From assembly GCA_045598705.1 (NCBI GenBank), contig JAZLMM010000032.1, positions 1-35,607 of the forward strand: 35,607 bases of DNA, written 5' to 3'. The stretch is from Scatonaster sp045598705. Lineage in GTDB: Bacteria > Bacillota > Clostridia > Saccharofermentanales > Saccharofermentanaceae. The notes below the pieces were generated by a model. The model did not search any database. It was not told the origin of the DNA and was given only the letters and a program-made list of their open reading frames with translations. Of this stretch, positions 1 through 8,491 are shown in pieces. The stretch's first letter is position 1. Each line of letters starts with the position of its first letter. The translations under genes were made by a program, and so were the position numbers.

Positions 1-640
1 CACCATACATATATTCTGAAGGATCATCCGGATCTGCGGTTTCATACCAGACAATCCAACACTTCATCGCATCATCAGATTGATAAACTCTACCAACATA
101 TGTTCCCGTCGCATTATAGAATGTGAATGCATACTTCGATAAATTGGTATTAGTAATCGTGTAACCTAAAGATTCGACGTAATCCATTCCTTCATACAGC
201 TCGGTGATCAATGGATCCTCAGTTGCTTCAGGAGTTGGCGTCGGCGCTGGGGTTGTTTCCGTCGGTGGCGGTTCCGGCGTAGGTGTCGGATATGCTTCTT
301 TGGTCGGTGCAGGTGTGGCGGTAGCCTTTGGCGCCTCAGTTGGCTTCGGAGTAGAAGTTGGTTTGGGTGTAGCAGTCGGTTCAGGAGAAGGCGTCGGTGT
401 ATCTGTTGGAACCGGAGTCGGAGTCTTCGTCGGAACTGGACTTGGCGTCGGAGAAGAAGTCGGAATAGGTGTAGGAGTCAGACTTTCAGAAGACGATTCT
501 AATGTATCCGAAGTGTTCTCAAACACTGATGTCACAGAAGAATCCGCAGAAGAATCATCTGAACAGGCTGAAAGAAAAACAGAACAGCTCATAAGAAATG
601 AGATAGATAATACAAGTGAAGTGAATCTGAACTTTCTCAT
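1..640 (-). CDS. Pro/Thr-rich cell-surface lipoprotein (3' end outside window)
   Basis: The reading frame is open on the minus strand from an ATG at 640 to the window edge, so the C-terminus is missing (213 codons visible). The start has a strong GGAGGAGG site a few bases upstream. Residues 1-26 form a lipoprotein signal peptide ending in the lipobox LSAC, with Cys26 as the likely lipidated residue. An acidic Ser-rich stretch follows, then about 65 residues of Pro-Thr repeats (PTPT, PSPEPT, PKPT), which is a typical extended wall-spanning stalk. The region after about residue 140 becomes globular (ELYEGMDYVESLGYT, then YQSDDAMKCWIVWYE). No family is recognised for the globular part. The expected place is the outer face of the membrane. 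It is transcribed divergently from the gene at 938. Confidence 0.8.
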   Translation of the reverse strand, partial: MRKFRFTSLVLSISFLMSCSVFLSACSDDSSADSSVTSVFENTSDTLESSSESLTPTPIPTSSPTPSPVPTKTPTPVPTDTPTPSPEPTATPKPTSTPKPTEAPKATATPAPTKEAYPTPTPEPPPTETTPAPTPTPEATEDPLITELYEGMDYVESLGYTITNTNLSKYAFTFYNATGTYVGRVYQSDDAMKCWIVWYETADPDDPSEYMYG

Positions 641-937
641 AGAAGCCTCCTCCTATAACCGATGACAAGAGAATGTATCAATTTAAACTGATTTTACGCG
701 ATTTAGTAAAAGAATGCAAAAGACTCAAAGATTAATGGTTTAACGATCTATTTAGTAAAAGTCCTATTTAACGAAAACTTAGACAATTTAAGATGTGAAT
801 ACGAATGTAAAAAATCTGTAAAAATCGCTGTTACACTACGTTTAACAGATTAGAGTAGCGTTGTAAACGCTACTCTAATTCATTCCTGATTATTGAGAAA
901 TCGGCTTAACAGCCGATTCGGTTAGGGGGGATTGCAC
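641..937. promoter_or_regulatory. Divergent intergenic region with two perfect inverted repeats
   Basis: This gap separates two divergent genes, so neither gene ends here. It holds a perfect 14-bp stem with a 3-base loop (849-879, core TAGAGTAGCGTT / AACGCTACTCTA) and an 8-bp stem with a 4-base loop (899-918, AATCGGCT / AGCCGATT). The second lies just ahead of the G-rich ribosome site at 924-930. They could be operators, a 5'-UTR attenuator of the plus-strand gene, or a terminator left from lost DNA. The 641-848 part is AT-rich and shows no gene. Confidence 0.5.
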
Positions 938-1708
938 GTGGGTAAGCGATCAAAACTGATCATCTTGTTGTTTGTGATTTCGTGTTTGGTAATGAATCTT
1001 TCAGGTTGTTCTCTTGTGGAACAGGCTATTGGACAAGTATTCCTTTACTATTTGATGTTTTGGATTCCGGCTGGCCTGATTTTTGGATTTGCTACACGAG
1101 CTGTTATCTACAATAAAGGTTATTATGACAACTGGTTCTGGTGGGGGTTCTTTTTCTTGGGTATTGCGCTGATTGTTGCAGCTTGTAAGCCAGAGAATAG
1201 ATCAACGCAAACATTAACATCTTCTTTGCATTCAGCCTATCAAGAGAGTAATAGAGGGGGAGCATGGAAATGTTCTTGTGGAAAATTGAATCCAAACTAT
1301 TTATCCTTTTGTGAGTGTGGCATGAGAAAAAACGAATCTGTAGCACGAGTGAAAGCGAGTGCTGGACAATTAAACAGTAATGAATGGCGTTGTATATGCG
1401 GGCGTATAAATCCCAATTACATGGGGACATGTGCCTGTGGGAAGAGAAAAAGCGAAGCTTTCAATGAGACAAAAAAGCGAAATGAGATGACAAAAGAATT
1501 AATCAGACGAAAGGCATCTGGTGATAACAATAAAACTGAAAAAGATACTACTGAGACATCTACTTCATCTGCGGTATCTGCAAACATATCCTCTGAACAA
1601 GAGAAGGTAAAACTACTTAAAGAGTATAAAGAACTTTTTGACAGTGGAGTAATTACGGAAGAGGAATTTAATTCAAAGAAGGCATCGATACTAAAGAGTG
1701 ATATATAA
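938..1708 (+). CDS. Membrane lipoprotein with two zinc-ribbon motifs and a C-terminal SHOCT domain
   Basis: I chose the GTG at 938 because the AGGGGGG site ends seven bases before it; a TTG at 932 would leave no room. The 256-residue product has a signal peptide with lipobox LSGC (Cys24), then two hydrophobic segments (about 33-57 and 66-83). Two near-identical zinc-ribbon-like units follow: WKCSCGKLNPNYLSFCECG at 110-128 and WRCICGRINPNYMGTCACG at 150-168, each with two CxCG pairs. The last 27 residues (LLKEYKELFDSGVITEEEF) match the SHOCT short C-terminal domain, which in other proteins is often an oligomerisation or targeting module. The combination suggests a membrane-anchored scaffold or sensor, but the role is not known. 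It is followed 29 bases later by the WG-repeat-like lipoprotein, probably in one transcript. Confidence 0.75.
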   Translation: MGKRSKLIILLFVISCLVMNLSGCSLVEQAIGQVFLYYLMFWIPAGLIFGFATRAVIYNKGYYDNWFWWGFFFLGIALIVAACKPENRSTQTLTSSLHSAYQESNRGGAWKCSCGKLNPNYLSFCECGMRKNESVARVKASAGQLNSNEWRCICGRINPNYMGTCACGKRKSEAFNETKKRNEMTKELIRRKASGDNNKTEKDTTETSTSSAVSANISSEQEKVKLLKEYKELFDSGVITEEEFNSKKASILKSDI

Positions 1709-1737
1709 AGTTGGCTTTCAAGCAAGGGAGAATGATC

Positions 1738-3279
1738 ATGATGAAACAGAAAAAAACACATTTGTTATTAATAACATTTATCGTATTGATAAATATTATA
1801 AGTTCTTGTGCTTCTAGTGGTACAAATAATTCTAAATCTTCATATACTACATGGTCTGAGTCCACTGAAGATACCTCTTTGGAAACGATAGTCGAAACAA
1901 ACATAGAATTAAGCAGTACGACTGAATCTGAAGAGGATAATTATGTTACAGAAACATATGCTTTGGACAAACTGCGAAGCGGATACTCGGAAGGTCTAGC
2001 GTGGGCTAATATCAGAGATATTTATGGAAATTTGAAAATAGCAGTTATTAATCAGAATGCAGAAATCATATATATGTTTGACGCGCCAGACAATTATACC
2101 AGTATAGTTACAACTCCGTTTACTAATGGAAAATCTGTTGTATATACTCAATCTAATCAAACGAGTCAAGGATTCTACATTGTAGATTCGAATGGAGATG
2201 TAGTTTATAGTAACGATGAATTGTACATGTGTGGAGCAGGTGAATACGGAGATTATCTTGTGACCAGACATGAATCTGGGTTTGCTGGAGATATATGGTA
2301 TGTTCATATTCTAGATAGTGATTTTAATTTGTCTGAGCCTTTAGAATCTCAAGTGGAAAAAGATATTATTTATTGCGATGAAGATGATGTTGTGGAATGC
2401 CAACCAGGTGTATTCTTGATTAGAACATTATATTGTGAAGTGTATAACTATGTTTATGATTATGCTTCCATAATTTATATGTCTCATGATTGCGAAGCAT
2501 TTTTACCTGAATATTTATATTGGTCCGAGTTTTCATACGTTTCACACGAAATCAGTGCTTATCTAGTTCCATATACACTAATTGCAAATATCAGATCTGA
2601 AGAGGAGATTGGTAACATACGCGAGAATAGTGAAGTGAATCGTATTTCGATTATTCCTGAGGATACAGGAAATCCTTATTTCCCTCCCGAACCTGAGGTG
2701 CCTACAGGTGTATGGGAGAATACCAGTATACCGACTTTTTATTATGAAAGACTTGTAAATGGTGAATATTGGTCTTATGACGTTATCGATGCTGATTCCA
2801 ATGTTATATTTACGTATCCTCAGTTGCCTGAGGGAGCTAAGTATTTCCACTATGTAGCTCCATATGATGGAAAGTATGTAGTTTACATGGTTGGTGCTGA
2901 TGGAGTTGGTTATACAACCTTATTTGATGAAAATGGAAATATGGCTTATGAACCAGTGGAAATACCAATATTTGGTCAGTATTCATTGCCAAGTATTGCT
3001 GAAAGCAAATTAACGGCTTTTGCTGGCTATTCAATTACATCGGAAGAAATAATAGTATCGCCTTCTGGAAAACTAGTTAATATTGGTGATGATTTGACAG
3101 GTATGGATACAGGAGAGAGTTTTTCATTTGAATCCTATGATTTGAAGTTGTATATTTCTGAAGGATATATCTATTATGATAATATTCGCTATAAGACACT
3201 TATGAGTTTAGATGGCAAGAAGGAAATCAATATGTTAACTGCAACGTATGATAATAACGGAAGACTCGTGTTTGGATAG
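1738..3279 (+). CDS. WG-repeat-like secreted lipoprotein
   Basis: A TTG (1711) and an ATG (1732) lie in frame upstream, but the AAGGGAG site at 1724-1730 fits the ATG at 1738 with seven bases of spacing. The 513-residue product starts with a lipoprotein signal (lipobox ISSC, Cys24) and a Ser/Thr/Glu-rich linker. The first repeat-like unit reads SGYSEGLAWAN, then KIAVINQNAEIIYMF, the pattern of WG repeats (SEGLAWV, GYIDKTGKIVI), and similar units recur (DSNGDVVYS, DADSNVIFTYP, DENGNMAYEP, SPSGKLVNI). A beta-propeller-like extracellular repeat protein is likely; ligand unknown. The gene is AT-richer than the metabolic genes further right. It probably shares a transcript with the SHOCT protein upstream. 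Confidence 0.7.
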   Translation: MMKQKKTHLLLITFIVLINIISSCASSGTNNSKSSYTTWSESTEDTSLETIVETNIELSSTTESEEDNYVTETYALDKLRSGYSEGLAWANIRDIYGNLKIAVINQNAEIIYMFDAPDNYTSIVTTPFTNGKSVVYTQSNQTSQGFYIVDSNGDVVYSNDELYMCGAGEYGDYLVTRHESGFAGDIWYVHILDSDFNLSEPLESQVEKDIIYCDEDDVVECQPGVFLIRTLYCEVYNYVYDYASIIYMSHDCEAFLPEYLYWSEFSYVSHEISAYLVPYTLIANIRSEEEIGNIRENSEVNRISIIPEDTGNPYFPPEPEVPTGVWENTSIPTFYYERLVNGEYWSYDVIDADSNVIFTYPQLPEGAKYFHYVAPYDGKYVVYMVGADGVGYTTLFDENGNMAYEPVEIPIFGQYSLPSIAESKLTAFAGYSITSEEIIVSPSGKLVNIGDDLTGMDTGESFSFESYDLKLYISEGYIYYDNIRYKTLMSLDGKKEINMLTATYDNNGRLVFG

Positions 3280-3318
3280 TTGTTTATGGAATAATGAGAT
3301 GAAGATAATGACTAAAAT

Positions 3319-3537
3319 ATGATTGTTGCACTCGTATTGGTTGTAGCAATTGCAACAGCAAGTCTTCTGCTTGTTCGAAAAAAGCAAGAAACAGAAGCTG
3401 TTATAAAGGAACAGACGAATGTAGAAGTCGAAGATGCTACCAAATCCGAAACATAAACTAAGATTGCTACAGAAAACACAAATGCTATGGAAGCAGGAGG
3501 TGGATGTTGGGGGCACAATTGGTTTTGTTGCACATGA
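3319..3537 (+). pseudogene. Small membrane protein with Cys-rich tail, interrupted by one stop codon
   Basis: An ATG at 3319 opens a 45-codon frame: a membrane segment (MIVALVLVVAIATASLLLV), two lysines and an acidic tail, ending at TAA (3454-3456). The same frame continues without further stops through TKIATENTNA and ends in a Gly/Cys/Trp-rich tail, GGGCWGHNWFCCT, with TGA at 3535-3537. This looks like one 72-residue small membrane protein broken by a nonsense mutation. No clear ribosome site is seen at 3319. Alternatively the two halves are unrelated, the second half starting at ATG 3487. Confidence 0.35.
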
Positions 3538-3562
3538 AAATGCATGTATTGTTGGAGGGTGT

Positions 3563-3799
3563 ATGAATAAGAGATTATTAGTTTTACTGTTAACAATGGC
3601 AAACGTAGTTTTTAAAGAAGATATTTCTATTTGTCCAACATTTAGTATGGCAAAAGTTCTGCCTTTTGCAAGTGCTCGTTTTTTTGAAATCGTGCTGTAC
3701 AATAATGAAGTCGAAAGAGAGAACGATAGAAAGTTAAGGGTTGTATATGATCAAAGTGCTTTTCGTATGCCATGGCACAAACTGAACAGTTGGGCTTAA
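3563..3799 (+). CDS. Short hypothetical protein next to the ISL3 element
   Basis: The ATG at 3563 is preceded by a GGAGGG site (about 3553-3558). The 78-residue product begins like a secretion signal (MNKRLLVLLLTMANVV) but lacks a lipobox. The rest (for example KVLPFASARFFEIVLYNNEV) resembles no family I know. Composition changes along the frame and the gene ends just before the IS element, so it may be the start of a secreted protein fused by deletion to unrelated sequence. Low confidence that it is functional. Confidence 0.3.
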   Translation: MNKRLLVLLLTMANVVFKEDISICPTFSMAKVLPFASARFFEIVLYNNEVERENDRKLRVVYDQSAFRMPWHKLNSWA

Positions 3800-3831
3800 A
3801 GCCCGTAAATACAAGGCTTTGCGGCATTTTT
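3798..3831 (+). terminator. Rho-independent terminator candidate
   Basis: AAAGCC (3798-3803) pairs with GGCTTT (3815-3820) over an 11-base loop, followed shortly by a run of T. It sits at the end of the short gene before it and abuts the left end of the ISL3 element. A competing GGGC/GCCC pairing exists at 3792-3804. Confidence 0.45.
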
Positions 3832-5287
3832 TGTTCTTCACAAAAAGCTTGGGAATTAAATAATTGAAAAAGGAGCAAAAGAGTTCTGATGTTTTAATCG
3901 CCAAAAAAAACAAAGGAAAGAACTCAATATGCTCCTCGACATCAATAATACTCAAATTAACATCACTTGCCAACAGTACAATTGCTCAGAATTTGAATTT
4001 AATGAAGAAAATGCAAGTGTAGTATTCAAATATAAGAGCATGCAGAAGTGTGAAGATATATTCTGCACCTACTGTGGAAGCCGAGAATTAGAAATTCACG
4101 ATAACAATACGACATATCTTAAAGATTGTCCTATCTGGGTTGATGCAGTGCAAACGGTAGCAGTTAACTACCATAGATATAAATGCAGATGCTGTAATAG
4201 AGTGTTCAGTGAAGATATCGGATTCAAAGAGCCTGAAACAAGACTGACAACAAGAGCGGCTCAATGGATAAAAGCCCTCTTATCCCTCGGCTTATCTATA
4301 AGTGCAGTATCCGAATTAACCAAGATACATTGGAATACAATTCGTAAGATTCACTCAAAGGTTATGGAAGATGCATTAGATACAAGAATGAAGTATCTAA
4401 AGGAACAAGGCTATAAGCCAACATATCTTGCAGTAGATGAGTTTGCAATCCATAAAGGTCACTCATATGCGACATGCGTGATGGATCTGCAAACAGGAGA
4501 TGTTCTCTGGGTTGGTAAAGGCAGATCAACTGAGGATTTCAGGAAGTTCTTCCTAGAGTACGATATGGATTATCTAAGTGAAGTAAAAGCCTTTGCAATG
4601 GACATGAATGCTTCTTACAACAAACTCGTAGAAGAATATATGCCAGAGGTAGAAATCGTCTACGACAGATACCATATGCAAGCACAGTTTGGTAAGGAAG
4701 TGTTAGGCGTCGTAAGACTTGACGAAGCCCGGAAACATAAGGAAGCTGCTCAAGATATAAAAGAGATTCGCGGCGAAGAGACTGATCCGAATATAAGAAG
4801 GAAACTGAAGGCAAAATACAAAGAAGAACAGAAGGCGTACAGTACTCTTAAGAACTCCAGATGGTCCATCCTCACTAACAGTAAGAATCTCTCTGACAAC
4901 AAGAGGACTGCATTGAGTACAATCCTTGAAGAGCATAACGATCTTGCGGTCTGTTATGCAATGAAGGAAGAGATGTGCAGACTCTTTGAACTTAGAGATT
5001 CTTAAGAAGCAAGAGCCGGATGGATAGCCTGGTTTGAAGCTGCTAAAGAAAGCGGCATAGATGCATTAGTTCACTTTGCCGAGCTTAAGGAAAAACGTCT
5101 GGAAGGTCTGATTTCTCATGCCACTTATCCTATAAGTACCGGCAAACTGGAAGGACTTAACAACAAGATAAAAGTAGCCAAACGTATTGGTTATGGTTAC
5201 CGCAACGATGACTACTTTTTCACTCTTGTTCGTTATATTTCAATTCCTTCAAATTACATGCTAATCCCAAGGAAAGTGTGAAGAGCC
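3832..5287 (+). mobile_element. ISL3-family insertion sequence, decayed
   Basis: The ends are marked by imperfect inverted repeats. The right end read inward from 5287 begins GGCTCTTCACA, and the left end from 3832 begins TGTTCTTCACA. After five mismatched bases both continue CTTGGGA at the same distance. One transposase gene fills the element. The 8-base flanks (3824-3831 and 5288-5295) do not match, so no target duplication survives or the left boundary has eroded. The left terminal bases differ from the right ones and the transposase carries an internal stop, so the copy is probably immobile. Confidence 0.75.
3929..5281 (+). pseudogene. ISL3-family DDE transposase with an in-frame stop codon
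   Basis: The frame runs from ATG 3929 for 358 codons to TAA at 5003-5005, then continues open in the same frame for another 91 codons to TGA 5279-5281, giving the about 450-residue length usual for ISL3 transposases. The N-terminal zinc finger is visible (CTYCGS, then YKCRCCNRVF), followed by a helix-turn-helix stretch (SAVSELTKIHWNTIRKIH). The DDE domain has LAVDEFAIHKGHSYAT and AMDMNASYNKLVEEYMP with DRYHM. Beyond the stop come GWIAWFEAAKESGID and TGKLEGLNNKIKVAKRIGYG, the conserved C-terminal part. Loss by a single nonsense mutation is the simplest reading; a sequencing error is possible. Confidence 0.85.
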
Positions 5288-5297
5288 TATTAAATGC

Positions 5298-5335
5298 AAA
5301 AAGCGGCGGGAATCAGAAGTTGAATCTCGCCGCTT
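5298..5335 (-). terminator. Rho-independent terminator of uppP
   Basis: Read on the minus strand, AAGCGGCG (5335-5328) pairs perfectly with CGCCGCTT (5308-5301), and the 3' arm runs into a T stretch (TTTTTGC). It lies about 30 bases beyond the uppP stop codon, between that gene and the ISL3 element. Confidence 0.75.
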
Positions 5336-5365
5336 ATGTTATCTATTAGTTGAGCGTTGTGCGAA

Positions 5366-6211
5366 TTAAGCACACACTGCGAAATAGAGAATAACGACCA
5401 GTCCGATGAAAACACGATAGATACCGAAGACTTTGTAGTCACGTTTCTTAACGTAGTTCAGCAATGCTTGAATGATGAATAGTGATACAGCAAAAGCGAC
5501 TGCACATCCGACGAGAAGTACCAGAAGTTCAGTACTTGTGAAGTTCAGACCGTACTTGAGCAATTTGATGAAACTCATGCCGAACATGACGGGGACGGCC
5601 AGGAAGAATGTGAATTCGGCGGATGTTGTGCGATCCACGCCAATTGAGAGTGAGCCGATGATGGTGGAACCGGAACGAGAAGTACCTGGGATAATGGACA
5701 GGCACTGGAAGAGGCCGATAATGAACGCGTCCTTGAAAGTCAGATCATCTACGGAGGTGATGCGTGCAGGCTTCTTCTTCTTGACTTGTTCGATGACGAC
5801 GAGGATGATACCGTAAATCGCGAGGGTTGCGCCAATGATGTAAGGAGTCTGTAGGTGTGCTTCGATGTAATCGTCGAACAGCAAGGCGGCAATGAAGCCC
5901 GGAATGCAAGCAAATGCGATCTTGAACCACATCATGAAAATCTCTTTCTTGACATAGCACTTCTTCTGGGCCATGCCAGGCTGCTCGCCGTAGCCGAACG
6001 GCCAGAGCTTCTTCCAGAATTTTACGACGACGGCCATGATGGCGCCGAGCTGAATCACGATGAAGAACACGTCCTTGAATTCTGCACTTTGATTTAGGGG
6101 AAGAATCTCATCGAGAAGGAGCATATGTGCGGTACTGCTTACAGGAAGCCATTCTGTGATGCCTTCCACGATACCAATCAAAACAAGTTTAACCCATTCG
6201 AATACTGTCAT
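5366..6211 (-). CDS. uppP: Undecaprenyl-diphosphatase (UppP/BacA)
   Basis: This is an integral membrane phosphatase that converts undecaprenyl diphosphate to the monophosphate, recycling the lipid carrier for peptidoglycan and other wall polymers and often giving bacitracin tolerance. At 281 residues it has the normal family length. Both signature motifs are intact: GIVEGITEWLPVSSTAH at 13-29, with the catalytic Glu and Ser residues, and PGTSRSGST at 175-183. Several membrane helices alternate with short loops. An AGAGGTGG site precedes the ATG. It stands alone on the minus strand, with its own terminator downstream and a divergent neighbour upstream. Confidence 0.95.
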   Translation of the reverse strand: MTVFEWVKLVLIGIVEGITEWLPVSSTAHMLLLDEILPLNQSAEFKDVFFIVIQLGAIMAVVVKFWKKLWPFGYGEQPGMAQKKCYVKKEIFMMWFKIAFACIPGFIAALLFDDYIEAHLQTPYIIGATLAIYGIILVVIEQVKKKKPARITSVDDLTFKDAFIIGLFQCLSIIPGTSRSGSTIIGSLSIGVDRTTSAEFTFFLAVPVMFGMSFIKLLKYGLNFTSTELLVLLVGCAVAFAVSLFIIQALLNYVKKRDYKVFGIYRVFIGLVVILYFAVCA

Positions 6212-6384
6212 TTTCCAGCCACCTCTGCTAATATGGTCTCATAAACCTTTCGCCATGTGGGCGGTTGTGGTTTATCGAATATGCGTAACATGACCTACAG
6301 TATATCACAAACTTCTATGGAAGCTGAAATAGTGATGCTATCGTGTGGGTGAAGATTACATCGAAGAAAGGGGGAGGAGCGCAT

Positions 6385-7239
6385 ATGGGCACGATGCGTG
6401 CGCGGCTGAAATATGGTCTGACATGCCTGATTCTGTTAGTTGCTGAGATACTGATTGCGAAGTTCGGGAGCGGTATCCTGCGAGGCTATGTGGGCGATGT
6501 GCTAGTGATTCCCCTGATTTACTTCTTTCTTCGAACGCTGTTCTGGCCGAGGCATAGTCACTGGGCCGTGTATGTGCTACCTTTCCTTACTTTTCTCCTA
6601 GGTCTTGTTGCCGAACTTCTTCAGGCACTTCATCTGATCGAGCATCTTGGAATCGATGCGAAGTCCCCACTCGGCATTGCCTTGGGTGGCGTTTGTGATG
6701 GGAGAGATATCATCTGTTACTACCTTGGACTGGTGCTGATTGGGATCTTCCTTGCAGTAGAGACTGCATCGGAGGACCGCCGTTGGTTCTACCCGATTGC
6801 TGTTTGTATTCAATGGACATGGGGAATTCTTCAGACAGTGGGTGGTTTTGCCGTATTTCTACGGTACATTCACTGCCCGCATAAGTTCTACAAGGGTGTG
6901 GTGCGGACAGTCTGGACTTCGAGCGCGGGACTGTCAATGGGGATGTTTATCTTTACACCCTGTGAGCCTGAGGCGGACGACCAGAGCAGCAATGCGCAGA
7001 AGGAGCGGGCATATTGCGAGCGTGTGGCCATCCATGAGTACGGTCACACCTTTCAGTCATTATTACTGGGGCCTTTCTTCCTGTTTGTAATTGGCTTACC
7101 TTCCATTGTGTGGGCCGGCAGCAAACGTCTGAGCAGGATGAGACGCGAGAAGCATATTCCTTACACCCGATTCTTCTGTGAACGCTGGGCTTCTAGCTGG
7201 GGCGAGAAAGTGACGAAAGAAGAAGCGGACTGGACTTAA
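6385..7239 (+). CDS. DUF2809 membrane protein fused to an HEYGH metalloprotease-like domain
   Basis: I start at ATG 6385, six bases after GGGGGAGGAGC; an upstream in-frame ATG (6343) lacks a ribosome site. The 284-residue protein has an N-terminal DUF2809-type domain (about 1-130: RLKYGLTCL, LRGYVGDVL, FLLGLVAELLQAL, CDGRDIICYYLG), made of four or five membrane helices. The second half holds more membrane segments and HEYGHTFQSLLLGP, where HEYGH (217-221) fits a zincin HExxH site. A later Glu in FFCERWASSWGE is a possible third ligand. Separate proteins of both types occur in Clostridia; whether this domain is a working peptidase is unknown. The gene is monocistronic and followed by a strong terminator. 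Confidence 0.75.
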   Translation: MGTMRARLKYGLTCLILLVAEILIAKFGSGILRGYVGDVLVIPLIYFFLRTLFWPRHSHWAVYVLPFLTFLLGLVAELLQALHLIEHLGIDAKSPLGIALGGVCDGRDIICYYLGLVLIGIFLAVETASEDRRWFYPIAVCIQWTWGILQTVGGFAVFLRYIHCPHKFYKGVVRTVWTSSAGLSMGMFIFTPCEPEADDQSSNAQKERAYCERVAIHEYGHTFQSLLLGPFFLFVIGLPSIVWAGSKRLSRMRREKHIPYTRFFCERWASSWGEKVTKEEADWT

Positions 7240-7247
7240 GTCCCACC

Positions 7248-7279
7248 AACAGGCGTGGTGCGTGGCACTACGCCTGTTT
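7248..7279 (+). terminator. Terminator between convergent genes
   Basis: AACAGGCGT (7248-7256) pairs perfectly with ACGCCTGTT (7270-7278) over a 13-base loop. T residues on both strands would let it serve the DUF2809 gene and possibly the convergent ABC permease gene. Confidence 0.7.
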
Positions 7280-7330
7280 CACAGTTTTCACAGAAAAATC
7301 GTAAAGAATCTGGCCACGAGAATGGAAAGA

Positions 7331-8473
7331 TTACTGGTTGACAATCTTCTCGTTGTTAAACATCTTGCTGATGAAGATGAGGCAGAGTACGCCGAAAGCG
7401 ACATTGACACCACATGTGGTAAGTATCTCTTTCGAGGTGAAACCTGTGAGCAGGATATTCTTTGTCAGGTAGGTCGCATTCCACATCGGAATCAGGCAAT
7501 TTCTGAAACCGAAGCTCTTCACAGCTGTATCTAGACTTGCGTTGGAAGAGAGGAAGGAGCCGAGGAACAGAATCATAATCGGGATGACGGTCAAAGTCTG
7601 CGCAGAACGTGCGGTCTTGGCCAGTGTGGAGATGACGAGAATCAGTCCGACCAATGCGAAGGTGACGCTGAGGATGACAATTAATACGAAGACGTAATCA
7701 GTCATGGAGTAGCTCATTGCGGCTTCACCAACCATCTTCTGGAAGTCTTTCATTAAGAAGGAAAGACCGATGAAGGAAGATACGGAGCTGATAGCAGCGG
7801 CAGTCATAACGGCAAGGGCTTTACCTAATGCAACACTGGTTCTGGAAACTGGTGTGATGAGTACGGTATTAAGGAAGTAGGATTCCTTATCGCCTGCGAT
7901 GATGTTGCTGGCCAGTGCCATGATACCGTAGGCGATGGTCATGATCAGTAAGCTCGGTACCAAGCTAGCGACAAGGCTCTTTGCCTGATAATCTTCATCA
8001 CCGAGGTCATAGGTAATTGCTGGATTGGCATTTACGGTAAATACTACCGGACGGAATGAATCGAGGTAGGTAGACAGCGTGTTCTGCAGAAGCAGAGAAT
8101 CGGTGTTGCTGGAATTGTAATACATCTCGATATCAGAGACGGTCGCGCTGTTTCCGGAAGAAATGGCGAAATCCTCTGGAAAAATCAGGAGCATATCGGC
8201 CTTCTTATTCTTAATGTCCTCGATGCACGCTTCACGGTCAACAACTTCATCGGAGAAGCCAAGGGCCTTAAGGCCGTCCTTCATTTCTTCTGGTGCATTG
8301 ACGACATAAGCATTGTAAGTCTTTCCTTCATCGGAGACATTCATGGATGACATGATCTTGCCTTCGATGAACATAAACAAGAACGGCACCAGGACGCACA
8401 TGAACAATACACTCTTATCTTTCAAGATCGATTTGATCTCTTCCTTATATACGGTCAAAGTATCTCTAAACAT
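7331..8473 (-). CDS. ABC-2 type exporter permease, NatB-like
   Basis: The 380-residue product has the topology of NatB-type permeases. One membrane helix lies near the N-terminus (SVLFMCVLVPFLFMFIEG), then a large extracytoplasmic domain of about 140 residues, then five or six helices (for example SLLIMTIAYGIMALASNII and FVLIVILSVTFALVGLILVI). The segment AGDKESYFLNTVLITPVSRTS before the third helix is typical of the ABC2_membrane_3 group. It starts 18 bases after the ATPase gene with a GAGGAAG site, so the two make one export complex. The substrate cannot be read from sequence; sodium, antibiotics and peptides are all known for this group. Confidence 0.85.
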   Translation of the reverse strand: MFRDTLTVYKEEIKSILKDKSVLFMCVLVPFLFMFIEGKIMSSMNVSDEGKTYNAYVVNAPEEMKDGLKALGFSDEVVDREACIEDIKNKKADMLLIFPEDFAISSGNSATVSDIEMYYNSSNTDSLLLQNTLSTYLDSFRPVVFTVNANPAITYDLGDEDYQAKSLVASLVPSLLIMTIAYGIMALASNIIAGDKESYFLNTVLITPVSRTSVALGKALAVMTAAAISSVSSFIGLSFLMKDFQKMVGEAAMSYSMTDYVFVLIVILSVTFALVGLILVISTLAKTARSAQTLTVIPIMILFLGSFLSSNASLDTAVKSFGFRNCLIPMWNATYLTKNILLTGFTSKEILTTCGVNVAFGVLCLIFISKMFNNEKIVNQ

Positions 8474-8491
8474 TTTCTTTCTTCCTCACTC

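Noticed and set aside
204..665. Plus-strand frame coding a Gly/Val-rich protein
   Set aside because: It is the antisense of the Pro/Thr-rich lipoprotein: Pro and Thr codons read backwards give Gly, Val and Ser. The minus-strand frame has a ribosome site, signal peptide and lipobox.
5288..5295. Target-site duplication of the ISL3 element
   Set aside because: The 8 bases after the right end do not match the 8 before the left end, so no duplication can be claimed.
6797..7090. Alternative plus-strand frame inside the DUF2809 gene
   Set aside because: It lies fully within a better-supported gene with membrane helices and motifs, and its product shows no domain.
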